A DNA stretch of 20,918 bases from UBA4655 sp964585575 (GCA_964585575.1 CAZPEM010000045.1:1-20918), one strand, 5' to 3'. Numbered from the stretch's first letter, positions 6,875 to 17,081 are shown. A program made the numbers and translations. Notes: generated by a model from the sequence alone, not told the origin.

Positions 6875-9800
6875 GTGTCGCGTTCTCCCCGGCGCCGATC
6901 TCGCAGTCCAGGCCCCACACCCTGGCGACCGCGATTCGTCGTTCTTTTTGTGGCAGTCATCGCCGCAGCGGGCGGCCTGCGCTCGGTCGCGATGGGGCAG
7001 TCCCCCGCGGCGCGGCTGGAGGAGGTGAAGCCCGAGATCTTCTACCTCGAGGATGCCGCCCGCGGACTCCTGCCGGTGCCCGGATTTCGCTACGAGGACT
7101 TCGTCGAGATGCTCCGGCTGAAGGAGGGGCTCCCACGCGGGCCTCAACCGCCGCCGGCGGTGATCACGAGTGTGATGGTCGAGGGAGAGACCGTCGGCGA
7201 CGAATGCCCCGCCACCATTCGCATGAAGGTCGTGCAGTCGGACGCGGGCTGGGTGGGGGTGCCGCTCGCGCTCGACGGCTTTCGGTTGACCGAGTTCCCA
7301 ATCCACGAGGGGAAGGGGCGGTTCCTGATCGATCGCGAAAACGAACGGCCGGGCGGCTACCGGGGCTGGTTCGAGGGACGAGTCGGCGACGAGCACGTCC
7401 TCCTGATCCGCGGTGCATTTCGCGTCGATCGGGCGAAGGACCAGGAGGCTCTGTCGGTGGACCTGCCGCGGGCGGCCGCCTCACGGATCACCATTCGCAC
7501 GGCGATCGAGGACCCGGTCGTGTCCGTCGATCCTCCGCGGGTCGAGCCCCGCGTTGAGCGGGCCGCCGCGGATTCCCCGACGGAGCCCCCGCGGGGCGGC
7601 AAAGACTCCGTCGATGGCCCGCCGCGGAAGAAAACCCCCGGCAGCCTGGTCACGCTCGTGGGGTTGGCCGGCCCGACGCGGATCCTCATGCGGGGCCCCG
7701 GCGCCGTCGCGTCGGTGAACACCGCGGCACCACAGGCCGTCGGGGAGATCGCCGTCAGGATCGACGGCCGTCGTGCGGTCTCCGACGTCGCGGTCGAACT
7801 CCGCGGCCTGCCGGCCCGGATGCGGACCGTGTCGGTGAGGTTGCCGGCCCGCGCGTCCGTCGTCGCCGTGCGGCCGCCTTCCACGCTCGTCGAGATGCGG
7901 GGCGACGAGGCCGGGCCCGATGCCGTGTTCGCGGTGTATCGCGATGCGTCGGGCAACGCCACGCTGCGGTTCGAATGTGAGACGCCGGTGGACGGGGGTG
8001 CGGTCGAATCGCTCGCCTACCGGGTCGACGGCATCGCCGACTGGAGACAGTGGGGCCGCATCAGCATCCTCGTCGACGGCGATTGGCAGGTGAACTGGGG
8101 GCCCGTTCCCGCGAATCGGCGGGTCGATCCGCCGGCCGGCCTCGACAACGGCCAATGCATCGGGGCATTCGCCTACGACTCGCAGCCGGCGAGGCTTCCC
8201 CTGCAGGTCAAGCCGCTCGGCAGCCGCGTCGTGATCGAGCCGGAATACGGATACTCCGTCAGGGGCGCGCGGATCGAACTCGACGCTCGGCTTCGGATCT
8301 CCGTCCGCGGCCGCCCGATCACCGACATCGAGCTCGGGCTCGACGGCTGGGGCATCGACGCCGTCGGCCCCTCGAGCCTCGTCGATGCCGACGCGATCAC
8401 CGGCAGCGGCGGCAAGCTGAGAATCCCTCTCGTGAAGCCGCTCACGGGCAACGGTACCGTCGAGATCCGGGCGGCACGAACCATCGCGAGGAGCGACGAG
8501 CGGGTCGCCTGGACGCTGCCGGTGCCGAAGGCCAACCTCGTCGGTTCGGCTTCCGTGACGATCGTGTCTGACAGCGACATCGAGCTCGTGCCCGACGTCG
8601 CGGTGATTCGTGGCCTCGTTCGACAGGCCGCCTCCGGAAGGGGCGGCGACTCCACGGCGCTCGCCTACCGTCTCGAGGGCACGGAGGCCGCGTTCGCGGC
8701 CGCGCGACGGTTTCTGCCGCGGCGCATCGACGCGATGATCTCGACCCACGCGGTCGTCGACCGGTCGGACATCGTCGTGGATGAGACCATCCGCTACGAC
8801 ATCGCCCACGTTCCTCTCGCGTCGGTCTCGCTCGCCGTGCCGAGGTCGGTGTACGAGTCGGGCGGGCTCGAGGTGCGATACCAGGAGACCTTGCTCAACC
8901 TTCGCGAGTCGTCCGAGCGTTCTGCCGGGGAGTCGGCGGCCGACGTCGAGCCGTCGCCGCCGGCCGTGGTGAGGCTGCTCGCCGAACTGCCCTCGCCGCG
9001 GCTCGGGAGCGTCGACCTCAAGATCCGCTATTCGCTCAAGACCCCGGAAGTTCCCGTCGAGGCCACCGTGGCGGAGGATCTTCCGATCGTGACGCCCTTG
9101 GAGGGAAAGGTCGCCCGCCAGTCGTTCTCCGTCGAGCCTCAGGGAGGGCTCGCCGTGGATCTCCGCGGCGACCAGTGGAAGCGGGACGTTTCGATCCCGG
9201 GGGGCGGGGGCTCGCGGAGTTGGACGTCCTCAAAGCTGCAGGAGAGCGTGCCGATCGCGCTAGCCGCCGAGCGACAGACCGCCGCCGCCTCCGCGATCGT
9301 CGAGGCTGCATGGCTCGAGACGAGAGTGCTACCGGACCGACGAGAAGACCTCTTCCGATACCGGATCGAAACCAAGGCCCCCGCGATCCAGCTGACGCTG
9401 CCTGGTGAGGCTGCGTCGAACGCCGTGGAGGTGAGGCTCGACGGCCGTAGCGTTGTCGGCGGAATCCAGCCGGGTGGCCGGATCGTCGTCGAGATTCCCG
9501 CGGGCGGCAGCCTCGGCGAGCACCTCCTCGAGATCGAGCGGGTGCAGCCGAGGCCCGCGCTCTTGCAACCGCTCGTTCTCGAGGCTCCTCAATTCGGCGA
9601 TCGGACGCAGCAGCGACGCTTCTACTGGGAGGTGCAGTTCGAGACCGACGAGCACGTCGTATTCGGCCCGCGCCGATGGACGTCGCAGCAGGGCTGGGCA
9701 TGGTCCGGACTGGGGTTCGTCCGGCGTCCGGTCGTTTCGTGGGAGTCGCTCGCGCGATGGGTAAACCCGCGTCTCGAGGAGGAAACTTCCATCGACGAGG

Positions 9801-12800
9801 AGCGGTCGACGCCCGCGGTGGTCGGGCGACGCGACGTGTACTCGGGGATCGGATGGCCCGGCCGGGAGGCCATCTGGATTTTTCCCAGCTGGCTCATGGT
9901 GGCGTTGGTCTCCGGCCCGATCCTGCTCGGCGGACTGGCGGTCGTGTACCGGCCGGCGAACCGGCTCGTGCCCCTCGCTGTCGCGCTCGGCGTGACGTGG
10001 GCGGCCCTCGCGATCGCCTCGCCGGATCTCGCACCACTCGCCGTGCAGTACGCCGTGCCAGGGCTCGCGCTTTCGGTCATGGCTGCCGGCCTGCGAATGG
10101 CCGTCGCGCCGTGGGCGGCTCGCGGAACCGAAACGGCTTCTTCCCGCGTGATCATCTCCGGATCGTCGACCTGCACGGTGGCAGTGCCGTCGGTCCTGAT
10201 CGGCGCCGGCTCGTCCGCGAGCGTGAAAGGGATCGTGAAGATGCTTCTCCTGGCGATTGTCCTCGCGGATGCGGGCGGAGCGCCCTTGCAGGCCGACGAG
10301 ACCGTGCAGGCCGACGAGACCGTGCGATTCCTGCGAGTCCGTGTGCCGGACCAGAAGGCCGCGTCGAAGATGGGCGGGGGAGCCCGGTACGTGCCGATGC
10401 CGCTGGCGGAGTTCGACGAGGCGGTTTCCCGTGCGGTGCCGTCTTCACCCAAGCCCGGCCGACGTGCGCCGACGCTCCAGCGGGTGGCGTACCAACTCTC
10501 GTGGCAGCCCGGTCAAGGGCTTGCGGGAACGGTCGAGTTCGACGTCGAGAGGGGATTCGACCGCTTCCCATTCGTCGTGCCGATCGGCGGGCTCGGGATC
10601 GAGGCCGCGACGGTCGAGACGAAGGATGGCACGGGGGTGGCGACCGTCGCCGGTCTGCCCGACGGGCGGGTCGGCGTGTTCGTCAGGCAACCGGGTCGCT
10701 ATCGCTGCCGCGGGGCCGCTGAGTCGGTCGCGCGATCCGCCGGCCTCGGGCCGGCGGCGGCGTCCAATCGCTCTTCATCGGCCACGTTTCCCATTCTCAC
10801 GGCGGTCACGACGACGATCGAACTCATGGTCCCCCAAGGCGTCAGGCCCGTCGTCGAGGGAGGCTTCGCGACGGTCACGCGTGACGACGGGGACGATCTC
10901 GCGGGGTGGCGGTACCGGATCGTGCCTCGAGCCGTCGAATCGCTGACGATCCGGTTCGAGCAGGGGTCGACGGTCGTGCCGCTGGACGTGGTGAACCTCC
11001 TTTCCATGGCCCGCAGGCAGTGGTCGCTGGAGGCCGTCATCGAGCCGCGTCGGCCCTGGCGGGACGAGTCATTGAGCCTGATGCTCGATCCCGGCCTGAC
11101 AGTGACGGCCGTGGCGCTGCGTGCCGAGGGGGCGATTCCAGGCGGTCCGCTGCTCTGGAGCGTTGGCGACGACGGGGGAAGCATTCGCGTCCGGCTGCCA
11201 GCGGGCGGGAGCGGCGGCCGCGCGGCGGTCGTCGTGTCCGCTGTTGCGGCCTTCGACAGGACGGCCGTCACGACGAGGCTCCCCCTCGTGCGGCCGGCGA
11301 CGGAGGCATGGGCCTCGGGCCTGATGATCGTCTCGCTCGACGAGTCGACGACGTTCAGTTCGGTCGAGGTGGAGAGTGCCGTGATCGTACCGACCTCGGA
11401 AACGTCCGCAGCACGAACGGATGCGGAGAGTGAACGGGCCCGGCTGCCGTCGATCACCGTGGAGCAGCAGTCCGCGGCCGGTGCTGCACGGGTGGCAGTC
11501 GCCGACCGCATCCCGGAAATCGACACGGCCAGGGTGACGACCGTCGACATCTCCTCCAGAGGTGCGGCGACGGGTCGGGCGATGGCGAACATCCGAATCG
11601 GACGTGGCGAGTTGTTCGAAGTCAAGGCAAGGATCGGCCCGGGATGGCTGGTCGACTCCGTGGAGATCCCCGGCGAGGCGGTGCCGCTCGACTGGGGCGT
11701 CGAACGCTCGGCGCCCGGGAGCGTCCTGCGGGTGGGGCTCGTTCGCGGAATCGCCCCGGGCCGCGATCTCACGCTGCGGGTCGTCGGCCATCGCTCGGTC
11801 CTGCCGCCAGGACGGGCCTTCCCCACCGCGAACCTCGACATGGTCCGCTTCGACGGTGAGTCGGAGGGGCAATCGCTGATCGACATCCGCGCGAACGCAG
11901 AAACCACGATCCTCGTCGGCGGCGTCGCCGAGGTCGCCAGGGATTCCGAAGTGCTGCCTCAGAGGATTCGGGCTCTCCTGGAGCCCGGGCCGCCGAGGGC
12001 GAGGCTGCCGGCAGGCGAACTCGCGAAGGCGGGCGAGATCACGTTTCTCCGACGGCGGCCTCCTGTCGATGTGCAGACGCGGATCCACGTCACCTCGCGG
12101 GAAGACCGGCTGACGGAGTCGTTCACGTTCGAGTGCACGCCGAGGGGCTCCGAGGTCGATTCCCTCGTGGTCTTCCTCTCGGAGCCCGCGGAGTCGCCGC
12201 CTGAGTGGTCGGTTCTGGCGCCATCCTCGTCGAAAGTTTCGGCCCGCCGCATCGACTCCGAGCCTCGCCGCGACCAGAGAGACACGAACCAGTCGCGTGC
12301 CGCCGAGTCGTGGCTCGTCGAGATCGCGCCGCCGGTTCGCGAGCCGGTGTCGATCCGGGCGACCCGAACGGTGCCCTTCGCGGGACCGCGGCGAGTGGCG
12401 CTGGCGTGGGTGGAGGGAGCGTCGACGAGTGGCGGCGAGATCTTCGTGCGCGACGCGGGCCGCGGGCGACCGATCGTGACGACGACTCGGCTTCCGGAGA
12501 TGCCGGGGAGGGCGGCGGGTTCCGATCGGGCGGGCATGCCGGTGGCGGCGTTCATGTTCGACGCCGCTCGGGATCTCGCGCCGGGAGGACCGCCGCCGCT
12601 CGAACTCGCGCCCGACGTCGATCCGGCGTCGAAGGCCCGCGCATGGGTATGGAGCGAGACAACGACCACGTGGTGCGACGAGTCGGGCAGCACCGAATAC
12701 GAGACCAGCTTCGTCATCGAAAACCACGGCCGCAGCGGCGTCACACTCGATCTGCCGGCGGACAAGCGGCTCGAGGGAGTGCTCGTCGATGGCGCGAGGC

Positions 12801-15800
12801 TCGAGGCCACTGGATCGGACGCTGCCGGCGGCCAGATCGTGATCGAGCTGCCGTCAGGCAGGAGGTTCGTCCGGCTCGACCTGCGGCTGGTCTCCGAGTC
12901 GCGGCCGATCTGGGGGTGCTGGACCGTGAACGCCGCCGCCGGTCGTCTCGACCTGCCCGTGTTGGAACGCTCGTGGCTCCTCGGGCTTCCCCCGCAGCTC
13001 AAGATCGCGATGGCCTCCGCGCGGCACCGTCTCACGGATGCGGCCGTTCCGTCGTGGTCGGGGCGGCTGCTCGGCATCGCGCCGTCCCGGGAGAGGGCGC
13101 CCTACGGCCTGCACCGATTCGTGCCGGTCGATGGAGGTGCGGGCGAGGCCACGGTGACGCTCGTGAGGTCGGAGGTGGTATGGCGTGCGGCGATCGCGGT
13201 CGCCTCGCTGGGCCTTGCGGCGGGCTGGTGGCTCGCGCGGAAGCGGCTCGGTGCGATCCTGTTTTTCGCGCTCGTCTGCGGGCTCGCGGTCCTCTGGTCG
13301 GCCGCCCCGTGGTACGGCCTCGCGCGGTCGCTCTTCTCCGGTCTCTTCGCGGGGGCCGTGATCCGTCTCGCCGGGCGTCGCGGCATCCTGATCGGTGCCA
13401 CCACGGCGGCGGTCTTGGTCGCCACCGATGCGACGGCGGCCGAGACGCGGCCCCCGGAACGTGTCTTCATCGCCCCCGGTGACTCGGGGCCGATCGCGCT
13501 GGTTCCTGAACCGATCTTCCGCGCGATCGCCGCCGCGGATCGCGGGCCGGCGACCCGGGCGGTCGGCTTCGTGCGTACCCGGCTGGAGGTCCGCGGCAGC
13601 CCTGCTGGCGACGCTGCCCCCTGGGGGCTCGAGACCGAACTCGACGTGGAAGTGGGCGGGCGGATCGTGCTCGAACAGCCCGGGGGTGGGGCGAGGTTCG
13701 TCCCGGGATCCGCGTCGCTCGACGGCGCGCCGCTCGCCGACGCGGTCTCGGCCGACGGTCGCAGCCTCGCGGTGGAACTCGAAGGCTTCGGCAGGAAGCT
13801 GCTTCGCGTCGAACTCCGCCCGACGTTCGAGTCGGCCGAAGCCATCGAAGAGGCCGTTGTGGCCCTGCCGGCGGCCGCGAGGTCGACGGTCTCCCTGCCG
13901 GCGGAGTGGATCTCGGGCGGCGGCTGGCCGCACGAGTGCGAATGGTCGAAGGGCGGGACCGAGGCCGATCGTCGGTGGAACTTCGCCGGCCGCACGACTG
14001 ACGACGGCATCGACCCGGTGGTGTTCGACGTCACGGGAGGCACGGCCGTGAGGATCTCACGGGCCAAGCGACGCGGTGCGTCGATCGTGCGTCGGCCGGC
14101 GATGGTGTCGTGCTCGCACGAGATCGAGTGGGGCGAGCGGGCGTGCATCGTCCGCGTCTCGATCGAGGCGGAGGCATCGAAGGGCGGTTCGGGGGACCGC
14201 ATCTGCCGGTCGCTCGATCTCGACATCGATCCGCGGCTCGTGCCGATCGAAGATCCGCTCGTGGACGGCGACGGCTTCGTCGCGAGGTTCTGGCCGCAAG
14301 GCCGCGGCTGGGTGGAATGGACGACACCGGATGCATCGCCGCGGAGGGCATCGCTCGCGTTTCGCATGCCGTTGTCCTCGCCCGTCGGCATCTTCGATCT
14401 TCCTGTCGTCGTCCCCGCGGGAAACGTGGAGGCGACGATGGACGTGAGGCTGAGAACCTCGACCCCCGGCCTGCGGGTGGCGGCCGAACTCCCGGCCACG
14501 GTGCGGATGCTTCCGCCCCGCGCCGACGATGTGGTCGGACGTTCGGTCGGATGGTCGACGAGGGCCGTCGGCGAGCGTGTGTCGATCGGCGTCAGCCGGA
14601 GGGAGCTTCCCCTGCCGGTCGCACAGACCCTCTCGTTGTCGCTCGAACCGGACCGGACTCGGCTGCGGCTCGACGCGCGGGTGGGGACGGCGAACGCGAC
14701 CCTGGCCGACCTACGCGTTGCCGTGCCGGCGGAGTGCATCGTCGATTCGGTGCAGCTCACCGCGATCGATGCTTCCGAGGGATCGCCCGACGCAAACCCG
14801 GTGGACGTCGGCTTTTTTCGGGAGCGGCCTGATCGCGTGAAGATCGTCGTGCAGCGTCCACGCAACGGTCGCCACCGCCTCGTCCTCCAGGCGCGTCTGC
14901 CGGGGCCGCCTTCGACCTCCGGACGGCTGCCCGTGGCGCGAATCGTCGCCGTCGGCGCCGACCCGCTCGAGATCGTGGTCTCGTCGCCGGACGACAAGGC
15001 CCTTTCGCTCGGCGACGGACAAGAGCCCGTTGCGCGGGCCACGATCTCGCTCACGGCCGAAGACCAGGCACCGTCGTTCCGGCTCGTCGAGCGTCGCCGT
15101 CCGGACGGTGGTCGTGACGCGGCGGCCGATGATGCCACTGCCGATGCGGATCAATCGAAGCCAGCCGATGGCAATCCCGCCGCGGTCGGCGATCGCGTGG
15201 AACTCGCCGACGTTCGGCTCGCCATCGACGACCGTGGACGTGCCTGGGGGGTGGTGCGGTTCGAACTCATGACCCGGCAGACGTCGCTGCGACTTCGGCT
15301 GCCCGGCGGCTTCCGGCTTTTCGAAGTGTTCGTCGACGAGCATCCTGCGGCGACCCGGCCCGCCGACGACGGCGCCTGGGCGGTGCGGCTGCTCGACGTC
15401 AGCAGACCCCGTTCGCTCGTCGCCGTGTTTCTCGGCGAACTCGGCGACCGGGTCGCCTCGGGCAACGCGATCGAGCTGGCGCCGCCCGAGATCGGAACGA
15501 TGCCGGCCGCCGAGGTCTTCTGGACGATCCGCGGCCCGCGCGACCGCGCCATCCGCTTCCTGTCCGCAGGCGGCGAATGTGCCGGCCAGGACTTCGTCGC
15601 CGCCCGTGCGCGGGCGCTCGAACGCTTGACCGCCGATGTGGTGCGGGCCTTCGAGGGCCGCAATGCGGAGGAGCAGGCGAGGATTCGAACCCACCTCGCC
15701 CGCGACGACTCGGCCGACTCGGCGGCGCCCGAGTCCGCATGGGATCGAAGCAGCCTCGCGCTGTCGCCGAACGTCTTCTTCATGACCGGAGGGGAAGAAC

Positions 15801-15934
15801 CTTCGATCCGGTTCCGCATTGCCAGGCAGCGGGATGCCACGCTTCCCGGCAGGATCGTCGGCACGCTCTGCCTTGCCGCCGCCATCGGCGTCGCATGGCG
15901 CGTGGGCCGGGGAAATCGCGCCGCCGCGGCCTGA
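6875..15934 (+). CDS. Giant three-module secreted/membrane beta-rich protein, 3019 aa
   Basis: No family recognised. The start is GTG with a strong AAGGAGG. Residues 1-42 look like a signal sequence: an Arg-rich n-region, the hydrophobic core FVVLFVAVIAAAGG, and a possible cleavage near AMG-Q. Three successive modules follow. Module 1 (about 45-999) ends in a hydrophobic block (1000-1140) with about four membrane segments, the last signal-like (MLLLAIVLADAGGA). Module 2 (about 1150-2100) ends in a second block of about four segments (2100-2190), the last again signal-like before TDATAAE. Module 3 (about 2195-2990) ends in one segment (about 2992-3010) and a short basic tail. Near each module's end a similar strand pattern recurs: RYRIETKAPAIQLTLPGEA (about 826), YETSFVIENHGRSGVTLDLP (about 1941), GVVRFELMTRQTSLRLRLPG (about 2791). 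Modules are dominated by alternating strands with VxVxLP patterns, as in surface or adhesion-like beta domains. An even number of membrane segments between modules would place all three outside the cytoplasm. No catalytic motif is seen. A possible origin is fusion of three tandem secreted-protein genes. Confidence 0.88.
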   Translation: MSRSPRRRSRSPGPTPWRPRFVVLFVAVIAAAGGLRSVAMGQSPAARLEEVKPEIFYLEDAARGLLPVPGFRYEDFVEMLRLKEGLPRGPQPPPAVITSVMVEGETVGDECPATIRMKVVQSDAGWVGVPLALDGFRLTEFPIHEGKGRFLIDRENERPGGYRGWFEGRVGDEHVLLIRGAFRVDRAKDQEALSVDLPRAAASRITIRTAIEDPVVSVDPPRVEPRVERAAADSPTEPPRGGKDSVDGPPRKKTPGSLVTLVGLAGPTRILMRGPGAVASVNTAAPQAVGEIAVRIDGRRAVSDVAVELRGLPARMRTVSVRLPARASVVAVRPPSTLVEMRGDEAGPDAVFAVYRDASGNATLRFECETPVDGGAVESLAYRVDGIADWRQWGRISILVDGDWQVNWGPVPANRRVDPPAGLDNGQCIGAFAYDSQPARLPLQVKPLGSRVVIEPEYGYSVRGARIELDARLRISVRGRPITDIELGLDGWGIDAVGPSSLVDADAITGSGGKLRIPLVKPLTGNGTVEIRAARTIARSDERVAWTLPVPKANLVGSASVTIVSDSDIELVPDVAVIRGLVRQAASGRGGDSTALAYRLEGTEAAFAAARRFLPRRIDAMISTHAVVDRSDIVVDETIRYDIAHVPLASVSLAVPRSVYESGGLEVRYQETLLNLRESSERSAGESAADVEPSPPAVVRLLAELPSPRLGSVDLKIRYSLKTPEVPVEATVAEDLPIVTPLEGKVARQSFSVEPQGGLAVDLRGDQWKRDVSIPGGGGSRSWTSSKLQESVPIALAAERQTAAASAIVEAAWLETRVLPDRREDLFRYRIETKAPAIQLTLPGEAASNAVEVRLDGRSVVGGIQPGGRIVVEIPAGGSLGEHLLEIERVQPRPALLQPLVLEAPQFGDRTQQRRFYWEVQFETDEHVVFGPRRWTSQQGWAWSGLGFVRRPVVSWESLARWVNPRLEEETSIDEERSTPAVVGRRDVYSGIGWPGREAIWIFPSWLMVALVSGPILLGGLAVVYRPANRLVPLAVALGVTWAALAIASPDLAPLAVQYAVPGLALSVMAAGLRMAVAPWAARGTETASSRVIISGSSTCTVAVPSVLIGAGSSASVKGIVKMLLLAIVLADAGGAPLQADETVQADETVRFLRVRVPDQKAASKMGGGARYVPMPLAEFDEAVSRAVPSSPKPGRRAPTLQRVAYQLSWQPGQGLAGTVEFDVERGFDRFPFVVPIGGLGIEAATVETKDGTGVATVAGLPDGRVGVFVRQPGRYRCRGAAESVARSAGLGPAAASNRSSSATFPILTAVTTTIELMVPQGVRPVVEGGFATVTRDDGDDLAGWRYRIVPRAVESLTIRFEQGSTVVPLDVVNLLSMARRQWSLEAVIEPRRPWRDESLSLMLDPGLTVTAVALRAEGAIPGGPLLWSVGDDGGSIRVRLPAGGSGGRAAVVVSAVAAFDRTAVTTRLPLVRPATEAWASGLMIVSLDESTTFSSVEVESAVIVPTSETSAARTDAESERARLPSITVEQQSAAGAARVAVADRIPEIDTARVTTVDISSRGAATGRAMANIRIGRGELFEVKARIGPGWLVDSVEIPGEAVPLDWGVERSAPGSVLRVGLVRGIAPGRDLTLRVVGHRSVLPPGRAFPTANLDMVRFDGESEGQSLIDIRANAETTILVGGVAEVARDSEVLPQRIRALLEPGPPRARLPAGELAKAGEITFLRRRPPVDVQTRIHVTSREDRLTESFTFECTPRGSEVDSLVVFLSEPAESPPEWSVLAPSSSKVSARRIDSEPRRDQRDTNQSRAAESWLVEIAPPVREPVSIRATRTVPFAGPRRVALAWVEGASTSGGEIFVRDAGRGRPIVTTTRLPEMPGRAAGSDRAGMPVAAFMFDAARDLAPGGPPPLELAPDVDPASKARAWVWSETTTTWCDESGSTEYETSFVIENHGRSGVTLDLPADKRLEGVLVDGARLEATGSDAAGGQIVIELPSGRRFVRLDLRLVSESRPIWGCWTVNAAAGRLDLPVLERSWLLGLPPQLKIAMASARHRLTDAAVPSWSGRLLGIAPSRERAPYGLHRFVPVDGGAGEATVTLVRSEVVWRAAIAVASLGLAAGWWLARKRLGAILFFALVCGLAVLWSAAPWYGLARSLFSGLFAGAVIRLAGRRGILIGATTAAVLVATDATAAETRPPERVFIAPGDSGPIALVPEPIFRAIAAADRGPATRAVGFVRTRLEVRGSPAGDAAPWGLETELDVEVGGRIVLEQPGGGARFVPGSASLDGAPLADAVSADGRSLAVELEGFGRKLLRVELRPTFESAEAIEEAVVALPAAARSTVSLPAEWISGGGWPHECEWSKGGTEADRRWNFAGRTTDDGIDPVVFDVTGGTAVRISRAKRRGASIVRRPAMVSCSHEIEWGERACIVRVSIEAEASKGGSGDRICRSLDLDIDPRLVPIEDPLVDGDGFVARFWPQGRGWVEWTTPDASPRRASLAFRMPLSSPVGIFDLPVVVPAGNVEATMDVRLRTSTPGLRVAAELPATVRMLPPRADDVVGRSVGWSTRAVGERVSIGVSRRELPLPVAQTLSLSLEPDRTRLRLDARVGTANATLADLRVAVPAECIVDSVQLTAIDASEGSPDANPVDVGFFRERPDRVKIVVQRPRNGRHRLVLQARLPGPPSTSGRLPVARIVAVGADPLEIVVSSPDDKALSLGDGQEPVARATISLTAEDQAPSFRLVERRRPDGGRDAAADDATADADQSKPADGNPAAVGDRVELADVRLAIDDRGRAWGVVRFELMTRQTSLRLRLPGGFRLFEVFVDEHPAATRPADDGAWAVRLLDVSRPRSLVAVFLGELGDRVASGNAIELAPPEIGTMPAAEVFWTIRGPRDRAIRFLSAGGECAGQDFVAARARALERLTADVVRAFEGRNAEEQARIRTHLARDDSADSAAPESAWDRSSLALSPNVFFMTGGEEPSIRFRIARQRDATLPGRIVGTLCLAAAIGVAWRVGRGNRAAAA
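10289..10324 (+). repeat. Perfect 18-bp tandem duplication in the giant gene
   Basis: CAGGCCGACGAGACCGTG at 10289-10306 is repeated exactly at 10307-10324, giving QADETVQADETV. It lies just after the signal-like segment that begins module 2, at the likely start of the mature second module. Confidence 0.96.
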
Positions 15935-15955
15935 AAACCGGCGTGAAAGCGGGCT

Positions 15956-15983
15956 TTGTCGCGCGGGGATCGTTCGCTACCGT
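15956..15983 (+). promoter_or_regulatory. Candidate promoter for the secreted peptidase gene
   Basis: TTGTCG (15956-15961), 16-nt spacer, TACCGT (15978-15983), in the 136-bp gap after the giant gene. The predicted leader is about 80 nt. The match is by eye and the -10 box is imperfect. Confidence 0.3.
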
Positions 15984-16070
15984 CGCCCCCCGCGGATCGG
16001 GAATAGCGAGCACTGCCCGCCCGGTCGCGTTTCGTGTGATCCATCGCGACGGGCAGGGAAGAGGTAAGGC

Positions 16071-17081
16071 ATGAACTTCCGAGCACTCCTGCGGTCGCGG
16101 TACGCGCCGTGCCGCACCGCGATCGTCGTTTCGTTCTCGATGCTCCCGCTCGGGGCCGTGTCGGCGGCGGGCTACCGGACCCCGAACTTCGTCGTCGAGG
16201 CGCCGACGGAGGCCCTCGCCCGCAAGATTGGCGACGCCGCCGAACAGTACCGCCACGATCTCGCGGTCGAATGGACCGGCCGGCCGCTGCCCCGGTGGAG
16301 CCGCCCGTGTCCGATCACGGCGCAGGTGCGGGCCGGCCTCGGTGCCGGCGGCGCGACGAGCTTCGTCTTCGAAAAGGGCGAGGTCTTCAACTGGCAGATG
16401 TCGATCCAGGGAAGCGAGGAACGGGTGCTCGATTCCGTGCTGCCGCACGAGATCACGCACACGATCTTCGCGAGCCATTTCAGGCGTCCGCTTCCCCGCT
16501 GGGCCGACGAGGGGGCGTGCACGACCGTAGAGCACCCCGTGGAGCGGGCACGGCAGCACACGCTCCTCATCGAGTTTCTCACAACCGGCCGGGGCATCGC
16601 CTTCCCCAAGATGTTCGCCATGCGTGAGTATCCGCCCGACGTGCTCCCTCTCTACTCGCAGGGCTATTCTCTCGCCCGCTTCCTCATCGAGCGGGGCGGC
16701 CGGCACAAGTTCGTGTCGTTCGTCGGCGCGGGGCTCGACTCGGGCGACTGGGCGAAGGCGCTCTCGAGTCACTACGGCGTGAGTGACCCGTCGTCGCTTC
16801 AGGATGTGTGGCTCGACTGGGTGCGGAAGGGCTGCCCCGCGCCCCCGGCTTCGTTGGCCGGGCCGCCCGTGAGGCCCGTGGCGGGTATGCAGGCTTCGGC
16901 GACCACCCGCGGCCAGAGCCCCGATCCGCTCCCGACGCCACCGCAACCCGTCGCGTCCCAGACGGCGGCCATCGCGACGCCCCCGAGGCGTTCGATCTAC
17001 TCGCTCGCCGCCGCCCGCTCGAGGGTCGCCGGCGGCAGCGATCCCGACGCCCAGGCGTCGCCGGGCTCGGCGGTGCGTTGA
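16071..17081 (+). CDS. Secreted metallopeptidase, peptidase-MA-like (gluzincin)
   Basis: A 336-residue protein with an N-terminal signal sequence (positive residues, then TAIVVSFSMLPLGAVSAAG, cleavage probably near residue 33). The zinc site is HEITH (126-130) followed by WADEG with Glu147, the HExxH...E arrangement of peptidase MA and M61-like gluzincins. The later segment QGYSLARFLIERGG resembles the conserved helix after the active site in these families. A Pro/Ala/Thr/Ser-rich tail from about residue 265 to the end looks disordered. It probably acts on extracytoplasmic proteins; the substrate is unknown. The ATG at 16071 follows a purine-rich GAAGAGGTAAGG that can act as ribosome binding site. 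The gene lies 136 bp after the giant gene on the same strand, so it could be separately promoted or weakly co-transcribed. Which planctomycete peptidase subfamily it belongs to cannot be settled by eye. Confidence 0.85.
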   Translation: MNFRALLRSRYAPCRTAIVVSFSMLPLGAVSAAGYRTPNFVVEAPTEALARKIGDAAEQYRHDLAVEWTGRPLPRWSRPCPITAQVRAGLGAGGATSFVFEKGEVFNWQMSIQGSEERVLDSVLPHEITHTIFASHFRRPLPRWADEGACTTVEHPVERARQHTLLIEFLTTGRGIAFPKMFAMREYPPDVLPLYSQGYSLARFLIERGGRHKFVSFVGAGLDSGDWAKALSSHYGVSDPSSLQDVWLDWVRKGCPAPPASLAGPPVRPVAGMQASATTRGQSPDPLPTPPQPVASQTAAIATPPRRSIYSLAAARSRVAGGSDPDAQASPGSAVR

